Shown in pieces: positions 5,992-11,655 of a stretch of DNA of 11,655 nt (its first letter is position 1; each line of letters starts with the position of its first letter). The position numbers and the translations under genes are program-made. This stretch comes from Deltaproteobacteria bacterium. GTDB lineage: Bacteria > Desulfobacterota_B > Binatia > UBA9968. The notes beneath the pieces were generated by a model. That model was not told the DNA's origin, ran no database searches, and worked only from the letters and a program-made list of their open reading frames with translations. The DNA lies in assembly GCA_030620935.1 (NCBI GenBank), contig JAUXIP010000031.1, forward strand, positions 1 through 11,655, in the 5' to 3' direction.

Positions 5992-6075
5992 TGAGGTCAG
6001 CTCTTGTTTGCCCCGGTACTTCCCCTTGCGGATCGGCTTTGTTATAGTGCGTTGCGCGGATTTGGTCCTGCCTTT

Positions 6076-7281
6076 ATGGCTTCCGTTTTAATTAAAAATA
6101 TCGGCACGCTTGTCACCGGAGATCTCAAGAAACCTCTGCGCAGCGCCGACTCGATCTACGTTGAAAACGGTGTCATAAAAACCATCGGCGGCGGTCTCAA
6201 CCAAAAAGCGGATCAGGTGATCGACGCGTCTGGCATCACGGCGATTCCCGGACTGGTCGATTCCCATTCGCATCCCTCCATCGGCGAATATACGCCGGTG
6301 CAGAACTCCCTCTCCTGGATTACCAATTACATGCACGGCGGCGTCACGGCGCTTATCTCTGCCGGGGAGCTGCACATGCCCGGTCTTCCCTTGCCGCCTG
6401 ACCCACGTACAGCGCTTTCGCTCGCGTTTGTCACCAAGCGGTGCTACGACAATCTGCGCCCCTCGGGCGTGAAAGTTTTCGCCGGCACGCTGCTTTTGGT
6501 TCCGGGATTGAGCGAAAAAGATTTTGACGAAATTGCCGCTGCCGGGATTCGCCTGGTTAAGTTCATCTTTTACGATTACAGTCGCCTGCCGGATGGCGAG
6601 GCGGCGCGATACGTTACGTGGGCGAGCGCACGAGGTATCAAGGTCAAGATCCATTCCGGCGGCGTCTCGCGCTCCGGTGTGAGCCAAGTGGCGGGTTTCG
6701 ATATCGTTACCAAAATCAAACCGGATGTTGTCGGCCATATCACTGGCGGTCCGATTCCCATGCCGGAAGACGATATGACGCGGATCGTGGCGGAGACCGA
6801 CTACTGCGTCGAGATCTGCAGTTCCGGCAACTACCGCATGACACTTAGCCTCATCCGCGCAGTAAAGGCGCACGACGCCTTTCATCGCGTGCTGATCGGC
6901 ACCGATACGCCAGGCGGGACCGGCGTTATTCCGAGGGGTATGTTGCGCGAGATCGCCTTTTTGTCTTCTGTGGCGGAAGTCCCTCCTGAAGCCGCGGTCT
7001 GCATGGCGACCGGGAACGTCGGCCGCGCCCACGGGCTCAACATCGGCCTGATCGAAGAAGGATGCCCTGCCGACATCGTACTGCTTCACAAAATTCAAGG
7101 TTCGGTGGCAAAGGACGCTCTCGACTCATTCGCCAAGGGCGATCTACCGGGCATCTCTATGGTCATGATCGACGGCGAGATTAGGGTAATAGGCCGCAGC
7201 CAGCAAACGCCCCCGCCGGAACGTATCGCGGTGATTGAACCCTCACCCCTTCCCTCTCCCTCAGGGAGAGGGCGAGGGTGA
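6076..7281 (+). CDS. Amidohydrolase of the enamidase type
   Basis: A metal-dependent cyclic amidohydrolase of 401 aa from the ATG at 6076. The frame extends to a TTG at 6004, but homologous sequence begins at M-A-S-V-L-I-K-N-I-G, so the later start is preferred despite a poor Shine-Dalgarno. Metal-site candidates are H64 and H66 (D-S-H-S-H), K162 (possible bridging carboxylated lysine), H193 (K-I-H-S-G-G), H221 (V-G-H-I-T-G-G) and D277 (G-T-D-T-P-G-G). The overall pattern (A-V-C-M-A-T-G-N, G-S-V-A-K-D-A, G-D-L-P-G-I-S, I-D-G-E) closely recalls Eubacterium barkeri enamidase, which hydrolyses tetrahydro-6-oxonicotinate. That comparison is from memory. The bacterial enzyme is recalled with a glutamate at the bridging position where this one has K162, so the substrate may differ. 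The last dozen residues (E-P-S-P-L-P-S-P-S-G-R-G-R-G) come from a hairpin repeat that supplies the stop codon. Confidence 0.82.
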   Translation: MASVLIKNIGTLVTGDLKKPLRSADSIYVENGVIKTIGGGLNQKADQVIDASGITAIPGLVDSHSHPSIGEYTPVQNSLSWITNYMHGGVTALISAGELHMPGLPLPPDPRTALSLAFVTKRCYDNLRPSGVKVFAGTLLLVPGLSEKDFDEIAAAGIRLVKFIFYDYSRLPDGEAARYVTWASARGIKVKIHSGGVSRSGVSQVAGFDIVTKIKPDVVGHITGGPIPMPEDDMTRIVAETDYCVEICSSGNYRMTLSLIRAVKAHDAFHRVLIGTDTPGGTGVIPRGMLREIAFLSSVAEVPPEAAVCMATGNVGRAHGLNIGLIEEGCPADIVLLHKIQGSVAKDALDSFAKGDLPGISMVMIDGEIRVIGRSQQTPPPERIAVIEPSPLPSPSGRGRG

Positions 7282-7284
7282 GGG
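7240..7284 (+). repeat. GC-rich REP-like hairpin spanning the amidohydrolase stop codon
   Basis: A 45-nt imperfect palindrome. CCCTCACCC (7240-7248) pairs with GGGTGAGGG (7276-7284), and CCCTCTCCC (7252-7260) pairs with GGGAGAGGG (7264-7272). The two 9-bp stems are separated by a 3x3 internal loop (CTT against CGA) and closed by a TCA loop. Elements of this C/T-rich to G/A-rich form are scattered through many environmental proteobacterial-type genomes, often read into protein ends. Only one copy is in this window. It contains the TGA of the upstream gene and ends 13 nt before the next ATG, so it could stabilise or attenuate the transcript. Confidence 0.8.
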
Positions 7285-7297
7285 AAATGTGAGAACT

Positions 7298-8269
7298 ATG
7301 GAATATGGCGTAGGACTTTTCCCGACGGAGCCGCTCGGCAAGATGATCCATCTGGCCAAGCTCTCCGAAGAGCTGGGCTTCAGTCATATTTGGATCGGCG
7401 ACTCGCATCTGATCTGGCGCGAGGCATACGTCAATATGGCCGCTGTCGCGTTGAATACGTCAAAGGTTAAGATTGGCACGGGCGTTACCAATCCGCTGAC
7501 GCGCCACCCTTCGGTGGTTGCCAGCGCCTACGCGACTCTGGAAGAATTTGCACCGGGACGGATGATCGTCGGCATCGGCTTGGGAGATAGCTCGGTTGAG
7601 ACGATGGGAATGAAGCCGGCCAAGCTTGCGTATTTTGAAAAGACCTTGGGTCAAATGCGTGATCTTCTTGCCGGCAAAGAAGTTCGACTCGACACCGGCA
7701 AGATCCACATCAAGCATCCTTGCAAAGACAAAGTACCGATCTATGTTGCCGCCAGCGGGCCGAAGATGCTGGAGCTTTCCGGCAGGATCGCTGACGGGAT
7801 CATCGTGCTCGTCGGTGTGGCCGACGAATATCTCCGTCAGGCGAAAGAAAGGATCGAGGCGGGCGCGATTGCCGCGGGGCGAAAACTCAGCGACATTAAT
7901 CTTGTCCTTTGGGTTCCCTGTGTGGTGTCGGACAAGGCGCCTGCGAAAGACGCCGTGAAAGCACATGTCGCACGCGTCGTCGCCCATCCGCTTCCGTACG
8001 TGCTCGAAGAGAAGGAGCAAAGAGTTCTGGCCGACATTCGCAAGACCTACGACTACTACCACCACATGGAGCAGGAGGCGAACCACGCCGAGGTCATTCC
8101 CGACTGGCTGGTGGAAAAATTCGCCGTCGCCGGCACTGTCGCCGAATGCCGCGCGCAGGTGGAGCGGATTAAAAAGAGCGGCATTCAACAGATCGCCATC
8201 ATTCCCTATGGCGCGCAAGGAGAGGAAAGAGCGGACACGCTTAGAGGATTTGCGAGGGCGATAAGCTAA
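7298..8269 (+). CDS. Luciferase-like (F420-dependent type) oxidoreductase
   Basis: A 323-aa TIM-barrel protein of the bacterial luciferase-like/methylene-tetrahydromethanopterin reductase superfamily, whose members use F420 or FMN. Family signs are M-E-Y-G-V-G-L-F-P at the start, E-E-L-G-F-S-H-I-W-I-G-D-S (about 24-36), K-V-K-I-G-T-G-V-T-N-P (about 53-63), R-H-P near 66, G-R-M-I-V-G-I-G-L-G-D near 86-96, and P-I-Y-V-A-A-S-G-P-K-M near 147-157. The ATG at 7298 fits the family start. An in-frame GTG at 7289 is better placed behind the GAGGG that ends the hairpin repeat and would add three residues (V-R-T). It probably shares a transcript with the amidohydrolase 17 nt upstream, suggesting a joint role in degrading a cyclic nitrogen compound or similar substrate. 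The substrate and cofactor cannot be read from sequence. It converges with the next gene, with 12 nt between. Confidence 0.88.
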   Translation: MEYGVGLFPTEPLGKMIHLAKLSEELGFSHIWIGDSHLIWREAYVNMAAVALNTSKVKIGTGVTNPLTRHPSVVASAYATLEEFAPGRMIVGIGLGDSSVETMGMKPAKLAYFEKTLGQMRDLLAGKEVRLDTGKIHIKHPCKDKVPIYVAASGPKMLELSGRIADGIIVLVGVADEYLRQAKERIEAGAIAAGRKLSDINLVLWVPCVVSDKAPAKDAVKAHVARVVAHPLPYVLEEKEQRVLADIRKTYDYYHHMEQEANHAEVIPDWLVEKFAVAGTVAECRAQVERIKKSGIQQIAIIPYGAQGEERADTLRGFARAIS

Positions 8270-8281
8270 ACCCATCCGAAT

Positions 8282-10219
8282 TTACTTGCTTTCGTCTGTC
8301 AGATGGCGCTTTGCTTCCTCATCGGACAGTGATTCCAGCTCTGCCAGCACGCTGGCTAGCTCTTTTTCTCCAACCTTCCTTCCCTCGTTCTGCAAGATAA
8401 TCATTGCCATGTCTGCTACGGTCGGCGACTCGAACAGAGACTTCAGGGGCAGTTCTAATTGAAAGTCTTTGATTATTCGAGAAATAATCTGAGTAGCTGC
8501 CAATGAGTGTCCCCCCAACTCAAAGAAGTCGTCATGGATTCCTACTTGATCCAGGCCCAGTACCTCTGCCCAGGTTTTTGCCAACTCCTCCTCTATTGGA
8601 GTTCTAGGTGCAACATACGGAGCATTCAATTCGGGTCTGGAGTTGCTAGGAGTAGGAAGCGCTTTTCGGTCCACCTTGCGAGTTGCCGTTAGAGGTATTA
8701 CATCCAGCATCACAAAAGCCGAAGGGATCATATAGTCGGGGAGCTTTTCTTTCAAAAAACTTCGTAACTCGCCGGTGTTAGGGGTAGTCTTTCCGGAAGG
8801 GACACAGTAGGCTACCAGTCGCACATCGCCTAAGTTGTCTTCTCGTGCCACTACAACGGCTTCCTTCAGGGCAGGAGACTCGACGAGGGCCATCTCAATT
8901 TCATCGACTTCGATTCTGTATCCTCTGATTTTTACTTGAAAGTCTTTGCGCCCAAGGTGTAGCAGGCACCCGTCTGGCAACATGCGTCCCATGTCTCCAG
9001 TACGGTATATCCTTTCATCTCCGCCTGACGGATCAGGCAAAAATACAGCGTCGGTAAGATCAGAACCACGCCAGTACCCTGGAGAAAGGTATCGAGTCTT
9101 GACCGCGATTTCACCTTCATTGCCGACAGCTTCTTTTCCCTCGTCATCCAGCAGAAGGATTTCGTTGTCCATAACAGGATAGCCAACCGGCGCCAGATTT
9201 CCCTTGATTTGAGTTGCTTTGTCCATGAAGGTCCAGCGGATGCTTCCGGTTTCAGAACTTCCCAGTCTGTTGACGAATATACAGTCTTTATCGAAATGTT
9301 TTTTGTACGATTCCACGTCATGCCTGTAAACTGGCTCGCCTCCCAAACGTATTATGCGAAGATCGCGAAACTCCTCTCCACGAGTTAGGTTCTGGAGAAA
9401 GTGGCGAAAGACTGTAGGCACAGAATGGTAAATGGTGATTTTCTCCTGTATCAACCAACTACTGAGATGAGTAAAGCCTTCCTCCTTGAGGTCGTACGGA
9501 TAAAGTGTTGCCCCGTTCAACAGCGCGCTGAAAATGTCATGGGCACCGCCGTTGACGCTGAACGAATAAAGAAGAGTCAACCGGTCGTGTGGGGAGATGT
9601 GGAGACCATTCGTGTGATTCATGATGAAATGAAGCACGTTGCGATGAACATGGATAACCCCCTTGGGATTCCCGGTTGAACCTGAAGTATAGATGATCCA
9701 GCTAAGGTCGTCCGGCTTTACATCTATGCAAGGATTTTCGCCGGAAAGATCTTCTAGCTTGTCGATATTGATCAGTTGGTCTGCCGTTCCCGCTAAAGAT
9801 TTGGCTAAGGACAGATTATTAGTGTTTGTCACAATGTGACTTGCCTGAGAATTTTCTAAGATATACTTGGCACGTGAATGGGGAAGCGACGGGTCCAAGG
9901 GCACATAGATTGCGCCCACCTTCAACACACCTAGGATTGCAGCGATAACCGGCGCGTCGTGTTCCATCAACAGCGCAACCGGTTCTTGCCCTGCGCCTCG
10001 CCGGCTGAGGATGGCCTGCGCCACACGATTGGAGGCTTTATTCAATTCGTCGTAGGTGAAATGATGTTTTCTGGACTTAACAGCTGATCGATCAGGATAC
10101 TTGGCGACTTGTTTCTCAAATCGTTTGGGGATCGACTGCTCGATCTCTTCCTTGGTAAACTCGATGAACGTGCCTGTTAGGTGGAAGCATTTGGCTTGAA
10201 TTGCACTGTCCGGATTCAT
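8282..10219 (-). CDS. Freestanding adenylation + carrier-protein enzyme (NRPS-like, A-PCP)
   Basis: A 645-aa cytoplasmic enzyme that should activate a carboxylic acid with ATP and load it on its own phosphopantetheine arm. The adenylation domain (about 25-525) shows core A3 T-S-G-S-T-G-N-P-K-G (178-187), A5 L-G-S-S-E-T-G (319-325), A7 Y-R-T-G-D (405-409), A8 around K-I-R-G-Y-R-I-E-V-D-E-I-E (430-442), and A10 with K515 (R-K-V-D-R-K). The carrier domain (about 540-615) has L-G-G-H-S with S572 for phosphopantetheine. There is no condensation, thioesterase or reductase domain, and no partner gene nearby. The position matching GrsA Asp235, which binds the alpha-amino group, appears to be N223, and A10 has T-A-T-R-K in place of the usual N-G-K. 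The substrate may therefore not be a standard alpha-amino acid. The ATG at 10219 has AGGAAG about 11 nt upstream. Confidence 0.9.
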   Translation of the reverse strand: MNPDSAIQAKCFHLTGTFIEFTKEEIEQSIPKRFEKQVAKYPDRSAVKSRKHHFTYDELNKASNRVAQAILSRRGAGQEPVALLMEHDAPVIAAILGVLKVGAIYVPLDPSLPHSRAKYILENSQASHIVTNTNNLSLAKSLAGTADQLINIDKLEDLSGENPCIDVKPDDLSWIIYTSGSTGNPKGVIHVHRNVLHFIMNHTNGLHISPHDRLTLLYSFSVNGGAHDIFSALLNGATLYPYDLKEEGFTHLSSWLIQEKITIYHSVPTVFRHFLQNLTRGEEFRDLRIIRLGGEPVYRHDVESYKKHFDKDCIFVNRLGSSETGSIRWTFMDKATQIKGNLAPVGYPVMDNEILLLDDEGKEAVGNEGEIAVKTRYLSPGYWRGSDLTDAVFLPDPSGGDERIYRTGDMGRMLPDGCLLHLGRKDFQVKIRGYRIEVDEIEMALVESPALKEAVVVAREDNLGDVRLVAYCVPSGKTTPNTGELRSFLKEKLPDYMIPSAFVMLDVIPLTATRKVDRKALPTPSNSRPELNAPYVAPRTPIEEELAKTWAEVLGLDQVGIHDDFFELGGHSLAATQIISRIIKDFQLELPLKSLFESPTVADMAMIILQNEGRKVGEKELASVLAELESLSDEEAKRHLTDESK

Positions 10220-10606
10220 TCCATCTTCTTCCTGCTCACTTACCCAGCTTTTAGAGGACTAGAGGCTATTCTTTAATTGTACGTTTGCCTCAGGCACAAA
10301 GAATTTGCAATCTTTGTATGGGTGGCAAACGGAATGCCATTTGGAGAGGGAGAAGACCCTGTGGCCTAAACTTTCTAATTTGCTTTAGGAATCACTAAGT
10401 TACCTCTTCTTTGGTCGTTGACGCAAAATTCTCTAACGGGGTATTCTGTATGTCTATATGGTAGATGGCGATCTCTGCCCGGTTACCGCTATTCAATAGC
10501 CCCCTTGAAGATAAAGTGGTGGCTACAAGCATTAAACTGTGACAAAGTTAGGCAGCGTTCCTACAGTTGATTTATGTTACATAGACAGTAAAGGAGGATC
10601 CAAACA
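10220..10606. other. Gene-free divergent regulatory region with two short dyads
   Basis: No coding frame of substance was found on either strand between the two divergent starts. It is A/T-richer than its surroundings. It holds a probable promoter for the plus-strand gene. Nearer the NRPS-like gene are two dyads: CAAAGA (10297-10302) with TCTTTG (10311-10316), 8-nt spacer, and TGGCA (10323-10327) with TGCCA (10335-10339), 7-nt spacer. These could be regulator sites for either gene. No convincing -10/-35 pair was found for the minus-strand gene, and no tRNA or riboswitch fold was recognised. Confidence 0.55.
10539..10567 (+). promoter_or_regulatory. Candidate sigma-70-type promoter of the solute-binding protein gene
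   Basis: GTGACA (10539-10544, five of six matches to TTGACA) and TACAGT (10562-10567, four of six matches to TATAAT) are separated by exactly 17 nt. Transcription would begin near 10574, giving a leader of about 33 nt. The leader holds a strong AAGGAGG site (10591-10597), 9 nt before the ATG at 10607. Confidence 0.5.
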
Positions 10607-11655
10607 ATGGTCTCTTCCAATTCAAATAAGCTAGTAGGCTCCTTACTTCTGGCCGGACTATTACTGCAACCATTGTTAGCTCCCGGTATAGCCTTTGGCG
10701 AACCGGCTGAGGAACTTGTCCGATCTCTGGACGGACTCTCCGCTAAGGCGAGATTGGATAAGCTAGTAGAGGGTGCAAAGAAAGAAGGAAGGGTCGTCTT
10801 CTATGGCACAACGAATGCGGAGGATGCCCGGCAGTATTTAGCCGGGTTCAGGCGGCGCTATCCCTTTCTTAAGACCGACCATTACCGCGCCGGTGGCTTT
10901 CGGCTTGTTAACAAGGTTGTTACGGAAGCTAGAGCGGGGCGATACGAGCCGGACGTCATCCAGACAAGCTCTCTTGTCAGTTACGAAGTGATTGCTGCGA
11001 ATTTGTTTGCCAAGTATTTTTCGCCCGAAAGAAAAAATCTGCGCAAAGAATTTTACGACAAGGACGGCAAATGGACAGCCATGCAGCACATACGCGTCGT
11101 CTTAGCTTACAACACCGAGACGGTCAAGAGTGACGAAGTTCCGAAAAGTTACCATGACCTTCTCAACCCTCGATGGAAGGGAAAAGTTGTTATTGACAAC
11201 CAGGATCAGGACGTGCTGTCAGCGCTCATCGATGCTTGGGGAGAAGAAAAGGCCTTTGCTCTCTTTAGAGGATTCGCCAAGAATGAGGTAAACATAAGGA
11301 GGAGTCGGACCCTCCAGGCACAGCTCCTGGCAGCCGGAGAGTTTGAGATCGCCGCGTTCCTGCACGGGTACAGACCGGCGGAGATGAAAAGAATGGGAGC
11401 ACCGGTAGGCCTGGTCGCGCTTGAACCTTTTGTGAGCAAACCGAGCCCGCTGTTTTTGGCCAAGCACTCTGCCCGTCCCAACGCAGCGATTCTTCTTTAC
11501 GACTACCTTCTCTCCGAGGATTGCCAGAAGATCGTGGGAACTAAGATCGGACGGGGTCCTGTAAGAATTGGAGTAAAGCAAAAATACCCGGAACTTCAGC
11601 GTGAGCGATATCAAATTGTCAATCCGGAAACTTCCGGTCCGAAACTACGCCCCCT
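10607..11655 (+). CDS. Periplasmic iron-type ABC transporter solute-binding protein, partial (C-terminus beyond window)
   Basis: The frame is open from the ATG at 10607 to the window end (349 complete codons) with no stop. An AAGGAGG site 9 nt upstream fixes the start. Residues 1-31 form a signal peptide (S-L-L-L-A-G-L-L-L, ending near A-F-G). The mature part follows the type 2 periplasmic binding protein pattern of the FbpA/AfuA group: L-V-E-G-A-K-K-E-G-R-V-V-F-Y-G-T-T at about 53-69, F-R-R-R-Y-P-F, D-V-I-Q-T-S-S, V-L-A-Y-N-T, D-L-L-N-P-R-W-K-G-K-V-V-I-D, and near the end L-L-Y-D-Y-L-L-S-E-D-C-Q-K-I-V-G. Such proteins capture ferric iron or small organic anions for an ABC importer; ligand not determinable here. 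Permease and ATPase genes would be expected downstream. In environmental lineages these proteins are often present in many copies without a dedicated transporter. Confidence 0.9.
   Translation, partial: MVSSNSNKLVGSLLLAGLLLQPLLAPGIAFGEPAEELVRSLDGLSAKARLDKLVEGAKKEGRVVFYGTTNAEDARQYLAGFRRRYPFLKTDHYRAGGFRLVNKVVTEARAGRYEPDVIQTSSLVSYEVIAANLFAKYFSPERKNLRKEFYDKDGKWTAMQHIRVVLAYNTETVKSDEVPKSYHDLLNPRWKGKVVIDNQDQDVLSALIDAWGEEKAFALFRGFAKNEVNIRRSRTLQAQLLAAGEFEIAAFLHGYRPAEMKRMGAPVGLVALEPFVSKPSPLFLAKHSARPNAAILLYDYLLSEDCQKIVGTKIGRGPVRIGVKQKYPELQRERYQIVNPETSGPKLRP

Noticed and set aside
6004..6075. Upstream TTG start that would add 24 residues to the amidohydrolase
   Set aside because: The added residues do not resemble the family, whose sequence begins at the ATG at 6076; a -10-like TATAGT at 6043-6048 suggests promoter sequence here, though no -35 was found.
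6088..7098. A 336-codon minus-strand frame opposite the amidohydrolase
   Set aside because: It is an antisense shadow of a well-supported gene, with a His/Arg/Asp-rich composition typical of such shadows.
7460..8275. A 271-codon minus-strand frame opposite the luciferase-like gene
   Set aside because: Antisense shadow; the plus-strand frame carries the family motifs.
1..11655. CRISPR arrays, tRNA or rRNA genes, insertion sequences, phage or defence genes
   Set aside because: No direct-repeat array, cloverleaf, rRNA core sequence, transposase, integrase or known defence domain was seen on either strand.

Overview
The window reads as chromosome of an uncultured, Gram-negative-type bacterium with a periplasm. 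Base composition is balanced. The gene mix is an aerobic respiratory assembly module, a lipoprotein cytochrome c, an F420-type luciferase-like oxidoreductase, an enamidase-like amidohydrolase, an iron-type solute-binding protein and a dispersed GC-rich hairpin repeat. This combination is familiar from deltaproteobacterial, Binatota, NC10/Rokubacteria and Tectomicrobia genomes. The lineage is an inference; there is no rRNA or other phylogenetic marker.

Layout. (1) 1-398, minus: 5' part of an exported protein with a carboxypeptidase-regulatory-like domain; its 3' end is outside the window. (2) 4685 down to 495, minus: a compact six-gene run of Cox11/CtaG-like copper chaperone with an extra N-terminal domain, DUF4382-like exported protein, SCO-family protein, VKOR-thioredoxin fusion, exported rhodanese, and queC. 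Junctions overlap or are only 2-8 nt apart. (3) 4695-4826, minus: an apparent orphan C-terminal coding fragment just upstream of that run. (4) 4915-5966, plus and divergent: lipoprotein cytochrome c and a second SCO protein, overlapping by 4 nt. (5) 6076-8269, plus: enamidase-like amidohydrolase and luciferase-like oxidoreductase, separated by a 45-nt hairpin repeat. (6) 8282-10219, minus: a freestanding adenylation plus carrier-protein enzyme. (7) 10220-10606: a gene-free regulatory stretch. (8) 10607 to the window end, plus: a periplasmic iron-type solute-binding protein, cut by the window edge.

Main result. The rhodanese gene (1196-1666) has an in-frame UGA exactly where the family's catalytic cysteine belongs. 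Rhodanese sequence continues in frame for 47 codons and ends 8 nt before queC, matching the tight spacing of the rest of the operon. Right after the UGA lies a stem-loop with the geometry of a bacterial SECIS element: apical loop AGUUU, 21 nt from the UGA. I read this as a secreted selenocysteine (Sec) rhodanese with a U-A-C motif. A conventional annotation would truncate it to 108 residues and leave the rest as a gap.

How the genes may work together. Cox11-type and SCO-type proteins deliver copper to the CuB and CuA centres of haem-copper oxidases. SCO proteins and their targets need periplasmic thiol-disulfide control, which a VKOR-Trx fusion could supply. A periplasmic Sec rhodanese in the same operon suggests a redox or sulfur-transfer step in that chemistry. 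No oxidase subunits, and no selA, selB, selC or selD, are in the window.
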